Source: Cinclus cinclus
Lineage: Eukaryota > Chordata > Aves > Passeriformes > Cinclidae
Assembly: GCF_963662255.1 (NCBI RefSeq)
Contig: NC_085049.1
Span: 19,829,915-19,893,914 of the forward strand
Reading direction: 5' to 3'
DNA length: 64,000 nt
Of this stretch, positions 37,239 through 51,065 are shown piece after piece; the first letter of the stretch is position 1; every line of letters begins with the position of its first letter. The notes under the pieces are model-generated. The model worked only from the letters and a program-made list of their open reading frames with translations, had not been told where the DNA came from and searched no databases. Position numbers and translations under genes: made by a program.

Positions 37239-40200
37239 AAATCATTAAAAAAAGTCAGCATCAATACAAGTATTTTTTATTTTAATTTTATGTCTCATAG
37301 AAGTTACAAGGATGCCTGAACTTTTTTTGTTTTTTATACATAGCAGACACTTTGCTTTAACCTGTGCTAATGCTGTTTCCATCTGGCTATTTCTGAAAGC
37401 TCCAGAGAAAAGCAAACAAACAAAGACACCAAGGAAATGAAAGGTGCCTTGCTATGATGTTTTTCTAGAGTGGTACATTACTCTGGTAATGAACTGTGAA
37501 ATGTAGCATGTGGATGAAGATGAATGTAAAAACATGCACGTGTTTTTATTTGAATGTTGTGTCCCTGAGATGGATTATTAGTATGAGCTCTGTAGTGTAA
37601 AAATACTGCAAAGAAAAGGGAAGAGAAATGGAAAGAAGATACTTCTAGCAGGTTTTGCAGTGAACCACATCCCCTTTTGACTATTCCTCCTTCTCAGACT
37701 TGGATTTGGTAACATGGCCCTTACCATTAGGCTAGTAATAAACAAACTGTTCCTGAAGTCAAATCTGCTTCTTTCCAGCACTGTAAGGGACAATCTGTAT
37801 TTCCAGCATATTTGATTTATTCCCAGGCATGGGCTCACAGGGGGCTGCACTGGCTGGGAGATCAGTAAGGCTCACTGGTGATGCCATGCCACGCCACGTG
37901 TTTCCTGCCCACATCCCACATCCTGTGTCCAATCATCTGTGCCTGTGCCAGGAGACAAGTGACTGTGGTTTGTTACATTTTGCTGCTTATGGCTAGAAGC
38001 TGAAGTGCAAACTAAAACTCTGTGAATTCCCTCCCATTTCTTGTGGGTACAGCTACAACTTGGGGAAGCCGTGTGCTTGGCCAGAGCAGAAATGGACCAG
38101 GCAAAGGTTTTCAAAATTGTTAATTATGCATTTGCCTCACTGAGTATTTACAAGAAATCAGTGATTTCACAGGGCACCAATAATTGTTGGAGTTGCTGCC
38201 ATCCTGAATATCTGCCCCGCCAGGTGACCAGGGAATATAACTGGGGTTACCCCAACTCCCTGGTGTTTTACTTTGGGAACAAACTACGTTATCAAAGGCA
38301 AGCAGCCCAGGAATCACTGCTTGAAACCTTCTGTTTGCTTCTCCCTGTAGTTACAGGGTCCTAGCTGTCACCTTCCCTGACCTACCTTCTGCACATCTCA
38401 GACCTCCTGCTTTGTAGCTGACTCTGGCTGTGAGAAGGGGCAAGGCAGTGCTCAAGGAAGTGGTGCTTGGGTGAGTGGTGGTACCAAAACTTAAACGGGT
38501 GTTGGGAAGGAGCTCAGTGTTTGGATAAAACAAGCTGATCCGGAATCAGTCTGGTTTACAGGAATGCTGGTATGCAGAGCCCTGGCAGGACAGACACAAG
38601 GTTTCTCCTGGCTCTTTAGGGACTGAACACAGTTGCCATTTTTGCTCTCACACAATATTCCCAAAGGAGCCATGTGGTGTGGGATGTCAGTGTTAGCTGT
38701 TAAATTCGGGTATATTTATTTGCATTCCTTCTTCTCTTGCCCTGTTTATTGAAAAAAATGTGATGGTAATGTGGTAGTTCGATGTCATGAGGTGATTTTA
38801 ACATAGATAAGCAAACCACTATGCCTCTGAGATTGTGTAAGTCCATGAATTTGTTTTACCTCCAGTGCCCTGCATGTAATATTTATTGTCTCATTTCTGA
38901 TGTGTGTGAGTTTTACAGGCTGGATGTCATGTCTAAATGACAGGAGCACTTGGGTGAACATCTCAAGTCAATGGTTTTTTGGCACATTCGGGGGCAAAGG
39001 TACTTGTGTGGAGTGTGTTGAGCATCCAAAAGCTTGGTATTGTTCTCAGTCTTGTGATTAAGGCTTTGATCTAATTCACTCTCCAATGTAGCAAATGTTT
39101 GCTGTCAGCCAACACTATTACAAGGACTAAGGGAATCAATCTCTTTCTTTGCCCTGCAATAATGTATTTTCTATGATTATGTCAGTAGAATTTTTCATTT
39201 TTCAAGTAGTATGCAGTGCTTCTTTGAAGAATGTCCCTTTTTCAGGTGGTTTCATGGTGACTGTACCCCAAAATGTCTAGATGTCTCTCAATAGCAAAAA
39301 TTGCTTTGTTATTGAATGTATTATTTATTAACAGTGTCTTGTCTTTTTCTAGTTGCATTTTACAAACTGTGCCACAAGCATCTTATGTGTTTTTTATAAG
39401 GAAAGTAATATTTATAATGTTTGTGCAAGTGGATGGAAACAAATAATGATTTTATAGTAGCCCATGCCTTTTTTCATAGCTGCAGACTCTTAATGAGCAT
39501 GATCAGAAGGGACAGGCTCATAGTTTCATTTAATTTTGATGAAGTTTTTCAAAGTAAACAATTATGTTATTCGTTATTTGAAATTAATTATCTTAAAAAT
39601 AAATATCGCGATTTTAAGAAATGAAGAGAGTATTTTTGGGGCTTCTTTTCCTTCTCTGTTCTTCACTCTCTAACCCAGTATGTCCAAACAATCAAGACAA
39701 TTTCCTGTTCCTCTTTACATTTTAAACTTCCCCACCTTAGCCCCCATTAAAACCAGTGAGGATAAAGGGCTAGATATCCTGGCCACTCCAGGAACAGCTG
39801 GAGCAGGGTTCCTCAGCCCAGCAAGTACCAAAAAGGAAACATCTCTGTTTTAATTTTATTGGAAGGATTATCCATAGCAAACATGGTCTCTGGTGAGGTA
39901 AGAGGGTAAGACAGATGTTCCCTTTCCTTTAGCCATGTTGGCTCTTTATCAAAACCCTATGTTTCAAGATGAATTAGAGACCATTTACCTTCCAGTTTAC
40001 TCAGGTGTGGGCAGATATAAATTGCTGAAGCCAGCAAGGATAATATCCCAGTGATTATGATTACGATTGAAATCCTCAGATTATGCCATAATTTTTCTTG
40101 GCTTCCTCACACACTGATTTCCTTTCTCTAAATGCATGTTCCTACATAGTGATTAAATGAGAGTTCCTCAGTCTTCTCAGTTAATATTTCTTTTTCTTTT

Positions 40201-41979
40201 ATTTTTTTTTAAAATACCATCTCCATCAAGGTCACTGTCTAGATTATTTACTGTTGCAAGGAGGATCAGATGTCAGTGAGGGCTCAGAAAATGAGAACTC
40301 CCTGCCTCTGACATCTTCTGCCAGGGGAGCGCTCTGTGGGTGGAAACTTCTGAGCAGGATCTCTCTGTGGGTGCTTCCTTGTGAAGGCAAAATTGCTTTG
40401 GATTGTGGGAAACCTGGTCAAATATCCAAGTCCTTGTAGGTACATTACACTTTGAGCTGGTGAAGTGCTATTTGAAAGTAATATCTTGCAATTTTTTCTT
40501 TCTGGAAAGGAATCCTTCTTTAGTTACACCACTGATCCCAGGGATTTTTGTTTAGCCGTGTGCCTCTTCTTCCTAACCCTTCAACCCTGATACACTGATA
40601 TTCATTCCTTGTATGAAAATATACTGTGAAAAGGCAAAATATTGTCAGTATCAGGGCCTTAGAATTCCTTCTGTCTAGCTTTGACAGGAGATGCTTGAAT
40701 ATCCCAGGGAAGGACAAGAGAAGCACATCCAATGCAGAAAATTCTCTTGGTATCTCACTTCAAATCCTCTTCCACCCAGATTTCCAGCCCACAATGACAT
40801 ACCCTGCTGGGACAGCCGGGTGTGGCTGTTATTTTTTTGGCTTCTAAGTATCTGTTTCACCAGTGTGCTTTTCCATTCATCCCTTCATGGCATTTTAGCA
40901 GAAATGTTGCACATCTTCTATGGTTTGACCTGGGTGTCTGGTAGAAAATACACTCCTAAATGCAAAGATCACCTGGCACAGCTGCAGTGCTGTTGGTGAG
41001 GATGAGTTAATGGAGATATTCCCATCTGGTGCAATTTTGCCAAACTCTGTGTTTTGTGGAGTTGATGCATCAGGCACACCAGAATCTATTAGCTGGCTGG
41101 GACATTTTGCTTGAGCCTGTCCAGCAACAGTGAGATCTCAGCCTCTAGGTAGCACGTGTTGTCTTCCTAATGACCACAGAAATAGTATGTAACATGAGGA
41201 ACAACTTCAAGAAGATTTTCAGGAGAAGACATGTGGGACTTCAGACAAAAACCTTAATTTGTGATTTCTGCTGCAATTTCCTCCTTACCTCCTCAAATTG
41301 ATCAACCACTTTGTGTCAAGTTGCTGCTGTTTGTCGACAAGGACCAATTCTTTGCAGTCCCTCAGATATTAAGGTAAAATATTCTTAACATACTTCAAAA
41401 ATTCTGGTGAAGAGAATTGGAGACTCAAAAGAAACAAGCTGCACTGCCCATTTGTGTTGCTATATCTGCTTAGAGAATATTTTAAGTGTGCCACAGCCAT
41501 GAGGTACTGCATTATGTCCATCTCCATTAAACTGCTACTTCATAAAATATCCTCCTGTATTGTCTAGTCAGATGGGTAATTAAGCTTCCTGTCATGTAAT
41601 GTGGCTTTTCCTCCATCTATCAATACAAAGCACTGGAGTCTTCTCTCCTGCAGACAGGACTCCCTCTCACTGCTTTTGATGAAAACCATCCAGCAGCTGT
41701 GGTTATTATCCCTGTTACTCTTTGCTCCTCCCTGCAGTCTTTTCTGGTCCTATTTCTTTCTGAGATAAAAGGCTTAGAATTCCATGGAATCTCAATTACA
41801 AGGTTTCTTTTCACTGTTTTCAGTGGTTGTCAAATCAGGCCTTATTCATCTCCAGCTTTTAGACTCTACCCTGAGAATCTCAAGATCTGCAAGTCTGGTG
41901 GGCTAAGCAGCTGAAATTAAAATTTAAAAGTAGAATATTTTTGCATTTTCTTTAATCTAATATTTCTATGTAATTTCTG
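37239..41979. other. Intergenic stretch, no gene recognised
   Basis: A plus frame at 38041-38364 (107 codons) overlaps a minus frame and has no known motif. No CR1 tail or LTR end was seen. Confidence 0.4.
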
Positions 41980-42027
41980 TATATATATATGTGTGTGTAT
42001 ATATATATATGTACACATACATATATT
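41980..42027. repeat. Compound (TA)n/(TG)n microsatellite
   Basis: tatatatatat, then gtgtgtgt, then atatatatatat and gtacacatacatata. It is an interrupted alternating purine-pyrimidine tract. Confidence 0.9.
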
Positions 42028-42170
42028 CTGGGGTTTGGTAAGAAGGCTTCAGATATCTAAAGTAGACTTCTGACTGAGGAGGAACTTAAATGCAACTCCT
42101 TTGGATAGCTGGAGGTTTTTAAGAAAGAATGTTAGGACTCAACTACTTTCCATGAAAAGGTCTGCATGGA

Positions 42171-42750
42171 TGTCCTAGGTTACAATGTAAAGATGTGCCC
42201 AAAAGTATGTATTCTATCACCATCTGCTGAAACCAGGTGGGGCAGTGATTCTTATCTCTGTGGGAGATATCCTCTGCTAATGGGCCATCTGTTAAAAAAC
42301 AGGTGGGGCAGTGTTCTTTATCTTTTCCACATCCTCCTCCAGGAAGATATCAGCTGTTAATGAGCCACTGAGTCCCACTGCATGACTGATAAAATTACAT
42401 CATCCCATTGGGAGATGCTCCACCCAGGGCGAGGAACCAAGCATTTCCTACCTAGATATAACCTGAGATTTGGAACACCAAGGCAGTCCTGACCTACTGG
42501 TTTATGGAGGACAAGAGCTACCAGATCTTTCTACAGGTTCACTACATCAACAAGGCCAATTCATCTGGACTGATACCACCACCCTAACTAGTGGGGTGCC
42601 AGGTTGTATTCTGATTCTGTCAGTGGTTTTTCTTTTGTGCCATTGCACGTGTTTTAGTTTTTGCTTTTTTTTCTCATTAAATTGTATTTCTGACTTGGAG
42701 TCTTTCACTGGTTTTACTTTCAAACCATTATTATGGGTCCCTTTTGAACA
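42171..42750 (+). mobile_element. LTR (ERVL-like, probably solo), plus strand
   Basis: The element starts TGTCCTAGG and ends TTTTGAACA, giving TG...CA ends and 580 bp. Internally there is a near duplication (ccatctgctgaaaccaggtggggcagtg and ccatctgttaaaaaacaggtggggcagtg), a TATA-like gatataac near 42453-42460, and attaaa at 42676-42681 followed by a T-rich U5. The text (acatcatcccattgggagatgctccacccaggg) matches an LTR I recall as common in songbirds. No internal retroviral genes flank it. Target-site duplication is not evident, so the ends may be off by a few bases. Confidence 0.75.
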
Positions 42751-44234
42751 GAGCAAAAAGAACTAATTTGATTATCTTGAAAGACTGGGAGGTGGAATCA
42801 TTTGCTCTGGTCCGCTCTGCTACTGGCTCCTTTTATTTTGTAGGTATATACCAGAAATAAGAATGTAATTTAGATGCTGTCCTTGTCTCAAAAATTTTGA
42901 TCCAGATCTCAAAAAGATCACTGGAGTATTAATGATATTTTGATGTCAGCCCATCCACTTAGTGCTTCTCTTATGTACCCATAACAGCAAAAAAACAGGG
43001 TTTTTCTTAACCACTACCAGGAGTGCAGAGATCTCAAAAAATGTTTTTTTAAAAAAAAAAGTGCCTGGATATACTGCCAAAGAAAAAGTCAATACCATTA
43101 AAAAGAAAATCTATATAATTTTCAGGCAGGATTTATGCATCAATTTCTTGGAGCTTTGTATTCACTATTTAAAATTCCAAGTGATGGTGCTTGGAGATCT
43201 ACCTTTTGAAATTAATCCATATCCATGTTATTATGCAAAAACATTTCATAAGACATAGAGTACTTTCCAAAAAAGGGAATGTTTTTTTATACTGTTTTAT
43301 GCAGACTTACTAAAAAAAAAAATATAGATTATAAGGAAAAGCTGTTTGGAATCCCTGTTTTAAAAAGTATCTGCCATGATACTAAAAATAAAATACAACT
43401 GTGTATACCGAGTTACTATCAGACTCTGTAGTTAAACTTAAAAATAATTTGAAAATATTTAATTTAAAGATATTTAACTTAAAATTATTTTTTAAAAAAT
43501 AATTTGAAAATCAAGCGAGTGTGAGATTTTCCAGTAAGGAGATGAAATTGAAAATATGCACGTGTAAGAGAAGGCGAAGTTCAAAATAGTTCAGTTGCAT
43601 TCTCTTGTAACAAACCTGTGCCATAATGGAGCATTTTCATCTTGACTTAATATGTTTTCCAGAGTCCCTCTTTTAGAAAAATCTGCCAGAAGTTGTTTCA
43701 CTCAAGTTATTAAAACAAAGACTTCGTTTGAAGGTTTCAACAGTTCAGAAAAGCAACTTCACAAACTCTATAATCCATCCATGGCAGGTCAAGTGCTTTA
43801 CTTTCCTCACACTCCCCAGCTCCAAATCCACCATTCATTGCCATTGGGAGACCAGCTGGCTGTTAACAAATGATAAATGAGAGAAACCAGCTTCGGTGGC
43901 ACACCAGACATGTCTGGGAAAATGTGACAAGAACATGACATCGAAAGGAAGTCACATGTGACAGCACAGTGGCCTTAGGTCCATTAAATGACATGACAGT
44001 TTTGGCTCAGATTGTACATGGCCAGTTGTGGTTTAGCTCTTGGGATTATCAACTGTTGGGATGGATAATTATTAGAGTTATCAGGTGTCCTCACAGCTCA
44101 TGCCTAATAGGAAAATGGCAAGTGCAATGTTTTTCATGAGGCATGGTGCTTGTGGCAAGAGGGCTTGGGAGGGCAGCAAAGCAGGTGTCAAGTCAATTAT
44201 ATGGACTAGTCATGGCCAGTAACCACGTGGTGTG
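42751..44234. other. Intergenic AT-rich stretch
   Basis: Includes a very AT-rich patch near 43425-43515 with repeated aatttgaaaat and atttaa words. No gene or mobile element was recognised. Confidence 0.4.
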
Positions 44235-44366
44235 GCCAGGAGGCTGAGACAGGGAATTTTCCTGTGTGATCGAGTAGTTGGATCAGCATCTGGAATGCTA
44301 TATCTGGTGCTGGGGTTGGGCCAGATGGTCTCTAAAAGTCCCTTCCAACTGAAATGATTTTTCAAA
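44235..44366 (+). mobile_element. CR1 3'-end fragment, plus strand
   Basis: gcatctggaatgctatatctggtgctgggg followed by ttgggccagatggtctctaaaagtcccttccaactgaaatgat resembles the CR1 3' end joined to part of its reverse-transcriptase region, with an internal deletion. The octamer tail is degraded. Confidence 0.6.
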
Positions 44367-45549
44367 CTATGAGTACTTCCTTTGATGCCATTGCCTTGAC
44401 AGCTTGTTTGTCACTGGCTGCTGTTTCTTCACTGGGGCTTTTCAAGAGCCCAAGGACTTCACTCTTGGCAGTCCAAATGTTCTGACTGACACTGAGGAGG
44501 ACAATCGGGCAGCCTTAAGGGTGTGTATGTCCTCAGCTGGTGGGAGGGTGGCTGAAAATGGGAAGCAGGAGCATGTCCCTTCTTGTTTCTGTGGGACTGG
44601 GTTATGGTGGGTGAGTGCTGGTTTCCCTTTGCCTTCCAGATCTCTTCCTGCTCTCGCCAAGCCCTCTCAGCACTTTCACCTTTCCCAGTTTTTTGAGTAC
44701 TTCATATTTCTTCTTTTTTCCCATTTCATTTCCTAACTTTTGCTCCTTTTCTAGTCCCCAGACTTCTACTTCCTTTAGGGCCCTGCTGTTTGGGATGTTC
44801 CCTGACCACTCCCCCCACACTGGGGGGTCCACTAAGCCCCAAACTAGTTCCCACTCAGATCCCTAAAGGCATTGCAAAAGCTGTTGATCCACATTAAAGA
44901 CATTTGAGACATTTGACAGACTCGAGGCAGATGTTGTAGAGAAAAATTCCACAAAAGTAGCCTGGAGGAAGCATACACTTTTTCATCAGTGTGTATTTTG
45001 ATGGTCTGAACTCTAGAAAGCTCATGGCAATCATGCTGAATATAAAAAGAGGTATAAATAACTATTTATTCAGTGGGAAAAAAAAAAAGAGATTCCTGCT
45101 GTTTGGCAAAAAAAAAAAAAAGTTCAAAAGAGGAAAAGGAGTACAGAAAACCAATACTGTTGAAAAAGTGCTTTTGAAGATGATGTCAACATCATCCTTT
45201 TGACAAGTACGGTATCCATCCATAATTCAGATGAGTGTTACTACTGTCTAAACCTTTTATGAAATTTTTTACAAAAACATGTGCAATTCTGACTTCATAG
45301 TTCCCCGTGGTTTAATTCTGTAAATTCTGCTGGCACCAGGCAGGGCTCAGAACAGATGTACCTAGAAAATGGAAACAAATATTATGCAAGCTCTTCCACA
45401 AATATCTGGCACAGGCTGGCCATGCTAGGGTTTACTGACAGCAACACAAACCTGTGGAACAGGGTGGGATTGCTGATCTAAAATCTCTGTGCAGAAAAAG
45501 AAACCTTGTAAAAATTAAATTTTTTGTTGTTTGGTATCACAGGCGATGT
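44367..45549. other. Intergenic stretch with two poly-A tracts
   Basis: Poly-A runs lie at 45079-45088 and 45108-45121. A frame at 44404-44736 (110 codons) overlaps minus-strand frames and has no recognised homology. Confidence 0.4.
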
Positions 45550-46145
45550 CTCTGACCTGGTATGTGTCAAAGATCATCTGGTCCAGTCTTTTTTGGTAAA
45601 AGCACGGCCTAGACAAGATGGTCCAACCCCTTGTACTGGTGAATCTTATACATGTTTAATGTTGATGAATCCACCACTTCCCTGGAGACCTAACTTCAGT
45701 GGCTGATTGATTTAACTGTGAAAACCTTTTCTCTTGTGTCTAATAGGAATCTCTGTACATGTAACTTGTCTTCATTGCCCCTCATCTTTTCCATGTGACT
45801 CCCTGTGAAAAGGGAGCCTCCACCTTCTTTTTAGCTGACCTTTAAGTACTGGAATGCAGTCCTAAGGTCTCCCTTAACATTCTTCTCTCAAGGGTGTAGA
45901 AATCCATTTTTCTCAGCTTTCCCTCATGTAGCAGCTTCTCAGCCCTTTGATCATCTTTGTGCCCTGTTCTGGACCCTCTCTATATAATTTCTGTGGAGTG
46001 GGAACCAAAACTGGACATGGTATTCCAGGCACGACCTGATAAACACTGGGTGGGACAATGACTTTCATATCTCTGCGGTCATGTCCTTGTTGATGCAGCT
46101 TAGCATCCTGCTGGCTTTTTTTGCTTGCTTTCCACCAAGATCCAG
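45550..46145 (-). mobile_element. Long, old CR1 LINE copy, minus strand
   Basis: Read on the + strand it shows the reverse of CR1: caaagatcatctggtccagtc near the left end, then cattgcccctcatctt, cttctctcaagggtgtagaaa, gcagcttctcagccctttgatcat, tgtgccctgttctggaccctctc, ccaggcacgacctg and cagcttagcatcctgctggctttttt. The order and direction place the element on the minus strand. It spans about 600 bp and is diverged, with no open frame. Confidence 0.85.
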
Positions 46146-48803
46146 CATGAAATTGATAGTGGGAGATATATGATTAGTAGGTAAAGTTTGGGAAGATATC
46201 TGCACTACACAGAATTGAGTCAGAGGGGATGTAAACAGGAAAGTGTTCTACAAGTCCACTAACTAAAGCTGGTTGACTTTTTTTTGTGTGTGTGTGTCAG
46301 CTGGCTGGTTTTTGGGATTAGAATACTGTGTTTGGTTCAAGTTCAAACTAGGTAATAATTTATTTTTCAGTCGTTGAAGAACTGATTAACCAGTAATGGG
46401 GCTTGCTTGGGCAAGCTGGGTATCACTGGTCCATTTCACAGAGCAGGAGCCTTGTGTGGACATAGCATCAGCTGTGCTCTGTCAGGATGAAAACAACTCA
46501 GGCAAGATCTTTAGATCCATGTTTCTTTTCTTCTTTTTGTTTTCTTTTTACTCTCTTTTAAAAAATATCAAACCTGCCTGCTATATGTGGATTTACACAC
46601 ATATTTTTCCTTTAAAATGGACTAATATGCAACCAGCTACATTGGTGGAAATGCTCCTCAAATGAAGGAATAGGTTCCTCTTTTTCCAGTTTGATTACAG
46701 AGCAGGGCATTTACTATTTCATAACTTGCCAGGAAATATTTTCTCTTCCCCTCTGCTTCTCATTAAGAAATGATTGTTGAAGTCTGTCTCAAGATATAAT
46801 GTGATTTCAAGGAATGTGTTCATGTTTTAATCCATTTTCAACAGTTCATAAGCCTTTTGCCATGCAATTAATGAAACAGAATATGAACCAGACTTTTCTG
46901 TTTTCAGATAGATTTGTAAGGGGAAAAGTTCAATTCTATGTTAAAGAAACCTGTGGGTAGATGATCTGAATTTAAAGGCAAGAGTAGCAGGATTTCCAGA
47001 AAAATTACACAGGATTAATAAATATGTAAGGTGAGTTTAAGCTCAGTTCACTAAAAATCTCAAGGAGAAAGAAACTCTATTTCAGTTTAACTTAAAACTG
47101 CCTGGAATTAAATATTGAAATCTCTTGCTAGTAATACACATTTTTGTTAAAATTGTTGTGGATTATCAACATCCCTCCAAGCCTTTAAAATTCCTGTCAT
47201 ACTCAGATTATTGTTCATAAAGGGTTAATATATATTCACCCATTCAAAGACAGACTTCCAGAGAAAACTTAAATTGTGCTTAAGTGCTACCTGAGCAGCA
47301 TTGGAGAAGCACATCTGAAATATAATTCCTTAGGAGAGATTTGGGCTGGAAGTTACTGATAGTCTCTAGACATCTCCTTTTTCAGATGTGGGAATCTGAA
47401 TGCTAAACACCTAATCCTGACTTTTTGTTATGACAACCAAAGATTACAGTCTGTATTTACAAATGCAACCAGTGGTAGTTTAGCTGAATTCAGCCTGGGG
47501 CATTTCTGGATCCTGGTTTTCAGCAGTTATCTGCTTTATGCTGTTTAAGAACAGAGCTGGTCTTGAACAAACTCTTAAACTTGCAAAAATTAATTCTTGC
47601 AAACTTACTAAAGATACAGCTGGCTCTGGACATGACTTTTTGTTTTGATTTCCTGAAAAAAGCAAATATCCCTTGCAGAGCTCTCCAGTTATTCTGTAGG
47701 AGTTGGGTAAACCAGCAAACACTAGGAGGGCAAATCCCATGGAAGTGATTAATGGAACCATCATTCACAGCTATTGACACTGGCTGACATCTCAGTACTG
47801 GTAGGGGGGAGTTTGTCTAGCACTCAGAGGGCCATGCACACAGCTTTTTGTCTAATCACCTGTGAGGCTGTTTTGTGTCTGATAATGATTTGACTGTAGC
47901 AGTAAGAGCATGCACTTCAGCAGGAGGAGATGAGTCTAAGTGTAGTGTAATACTCCTGGTGTTATGGGTTGTCCTCTGTGGATTCCCATGCTGGAGAAGT
48001 GAGGATGAGTTATGATCCACGATTTGTCACTGCCAGAGACTTTATGGCTGCATCCCTTCCAGTAAACTCCTCAGTGCCTAGCCTGGCTCCCAGGCACAGA
48101 AACACAACCATTTATACAGGGAAGCTGTCAGCATGGTTCCCATGCCTTTGTCAGCTGGGGGTCCCCAAATGTTTTCCAAGCACAGTTTAGAAGTTGTGAT
48201 AATCCAGGGACCATTCCCAAAAGCACTTTGTGTGCCAGGCTCTTGTTTTAGATAAAAGTTTCTATTAATTATGCATGTAGGCAAGACTGGCTCAAGGGAA
48301 TCCTGGGCATAATTTATTGGTATAGGTGTAGTCACTGGGTCCATCTGTTGAAAGGAGGTTTTGGAGATGGATAATACCTTTAGGTTTGCAAATGTGAAGA
48401 TACTTGTTGTCAATATCTGTGGCAGACAAAAGTGAACCAAAGTCATCTGCAGAACTCTCATAGTCTTCTGGATCTGGGTGTGGGAACAGGGCCATTTATA
48501 AAATGAGGTGAAGAATTTGGGGTCTGTGTGGGAAGAAGAAGCAATAGATTGGTTGGAACTTTCTTATTTCTAGTTTCTAAAATTGACCTTTGACATCTCC
48601 ATCATAAAATGCAGAGCACCTCAATTACCAGACGTGATAAATCCTGACTCAGGATTTGCAAAGGTGAAAATTCAGACTGACAAGCATGGGCTTCTCATGG
48701 CTTATGGGCATTCTCTTTATAGAATATGAATAATATCTCTTTATATCTTCTACCTCAAATCAAAAAACCCATTGGTACTATGATATGTGGTCTGTCATTG
48801 GAT
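46146..48803. other. Intergenic stretch, nothing recognised
   Basis: Short GT run near 46285-46298. Overlapping frames near 47480-47780 and 48078-48495 lack homology. Confidence 0.4.
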
Positions 48804-49155
48804 CACAGAATCATAGAGTCATAGAATAGGTTGGGTTGGAAGTGACATAAAAAATCATCTTGTTCCAGCCCCCTGATACAGGCAGGGATATCTTCCACTA
48901 GTCTGGGTTGCTCAGACCCCCATTCAACCTGGCCTTGAACATTTTCAGGGATGAGGTATCCACAACTTCTCTGGGCAACATATTCCAGTGACTCATCACC
49001 CTCACAAGGAAGAATTTCTTCTCTATATCCAGTCTTACCCTACTTTCATTTTGAAGCCATTCCCCTTATCCTGTCACTAGTCCTGGAAGTAGTCTCTCTC
49101 CATTTTTCTTGCAGGCTCCCTTCAGGTGCTGGAAGGCCACAATTAGGTCACCCCA
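48804..49155 (-). mobile_element. CR1 LINE copy, minus strand
   Basis: Begins with the reversed tail cacagaatcatagagtcatagaataggttgggttgga, followed by the standard CR1 sequence (ttccactagtctgggttgctcagacccc, tggccttgaacattttcagggatg, cctgtcactag, ggaaggccacaattaggtcacccc). One of the better preserved copies in the window, about 350 bp, and 5'-truncated. Confidence 0.93.
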
Positions 49156-50990
49156 TTTTTGGCAGATCCCTCAATAGCAGAGTTAGAGCTGACAAAATGC
49201 ATAAAGATGCTTTGCTGAGACTTGGGTGCACTGCAGCAGGCTCAGCCCCCTTGCCTCTGTGCACATCAGCCCATTGGTAGTTCCAGGGAAATTAGAGACA
49301 AGGTGGAGAGATCCTTCAGTGCTTCCTGCTCTTCTTCCTTGGGCAGCCAGGACTGGGCATGAAGAACAGCACCTGGATTCACTTAGTTTGAGGAGAGTCA
49401 GGGTTTATCCACATCCCCCTGCCTCTTACCCATGTGAGAAAACAAGAGATTTTAGCAGCTTTTAAAAGTCCAGCTCCAGGACAAGACAGGATAGGATAGG
49501 AGCTGCAGCTTGGGACTGGCTCAAAGACAGAAAAGCTCTTGTACCAGGAATTGTTTCCTACTCAGTGGCTTGGAAACGTCAAACCATTGAAAACACGTAA
49601 CTTTGAGTTCCTCTGAAATACCTCTCGCAAAACAGAGTAGAACACGTAGCAGAATGTTCTATTCCCATGAGAAAATCAGGGGAAAATCAATGGAAGCAAA
49701 TTTTTTTGCTTGATTTAAACAAACTTTTAAGAAAGTGAAAGAAAAGCTGGAAACTCTCTGCACTCATTTCCTCTCCTAAAGTCACACTGCTGTGCAGCCA
49801 AGATGATCTGTCTTTATCTATCTTTGATTTAGTTTGACACTTTGCATCTTACCTTTTATGTAGATATTTTTCTTTAATTTTTTTCCTCTTTTTATCTACT
49901 CCAGGCACAGCTTATATTTGTAACATTTTCCCCCCTCTCTCTTCTGTTAAAATGCCATGATAGCAGCCCTGGAGTGATGGTCCAAAGGCAGCCACTGCTA
50001 TCCTGCTCATAACATCCATGTCATGACTGTTCAGCTGTGGATAGTACTTGGATGATTTATTTTGTGACCAATTGCCACCTTAAATGAAGTTAAATGGTTC
50101 CTAGCATAAAAATATCTCCTTATCTCTTCACCTCCAGGTTATTTGCAGCTGGATTTCCCTGCTGCCATGGGGAAACAGCTCCCAAGAAGATACTGCCCCT
50201 CCCATGTTGCAAATGTGATGAGTTTTGCTGATCTGAAGCCAAACAGGGTTGTTGTGCTCAGCCAGGTCTTTTTATTTATTTATTTGTTTTCAGCTGTTTA
50301 AAGCACAGATTGAGTGTAAAGTGTCCAGATTTTATTCCAAGCTGGCAAGCCCTGTTACAGCTCTCAGGATGTGTCAGCCACCCTGTTCCCACACCAGAGC
50401 ACTGGAGATCTTTGCCAGGGTGAACAGAGCTTTGAGGGGAGTATTTGCTAGCATCAGCATCTTCTGCTGGAGAAAAAAACACCTCACATGGGACTTTGGT
50501 AGTCACAGAAAAGGGTGAATTGGAGCAATCTGCCTTTGTTCTGAAGGAACATGCACGTGTGTGAGTGGCAGGGTTTTGTTCTTTAAAAGGGCAGTTAAGC
50601 CTTTGTGATTTCTTCCTTGGTTATGTTGGGCTGGCAGAAGGGGAGAAAACAATGGCATCAGCTTTATTTTGGTGTAGCCTCAGTATAGAGAAGTGAAAAC
50701 AAAATTACCCCCAGGTACAACTTGCTTTTGGTTATTGTTGGCTGTTGCAAGGTTACTCTGATGAGACTATTTTCTCTCTCTCACAGGAGCTGTGGAACAG
50801 AATCCACACACCAACAGCTTTCTGAAGCATTTTCTCTACTCTCCCCCCTAAAAGTGGTTCTAAGTATGTGACACTGGCTGTAGAGGAGCGTTCTGAAGAG
50901 AGTTGTTTTGTTGGCTTTCCATGAACAGGAAGGTATTCAGTGTCCTTCTCATGTTGTACATGTGTGGTAAGCACAACATACAAACAAAGA
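49156..50990. other. Intergenic stretch, nothing recognised
   Basis: No repeat ends or coding homology seen. Confidence 0.4.
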
Positions 50991-51065
50991 GAATCATAGA
51001 ATCATGGAATGACCTGGGTGGAAAGGGACCTTAAAGATCATCTCTACCCCTGCCATGGACTGCTA
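50991..51065 (-). mobile_element. Short CR1 3'-end fragment, minus strand
   Basis: gaatcatagaatcatggaatgacctgggtggaaagggaccttaaagatcatct is the reversed CR1 tail and 3' UTR. Similarity stops after about 75 bp, so this is a severe 5' truncation. Confidence 0.88.

Noticed and set aside
38041..38364. 107-codon plus-strand frame
   Set aside because: Overlaps a minus frame and has no recognised homology or gene context.
48951..49280. 109-codon plus-strand frame
   Set aside because: It is the reverse strand of a CR1 copy for most of its length, so it is a repeat artefact.
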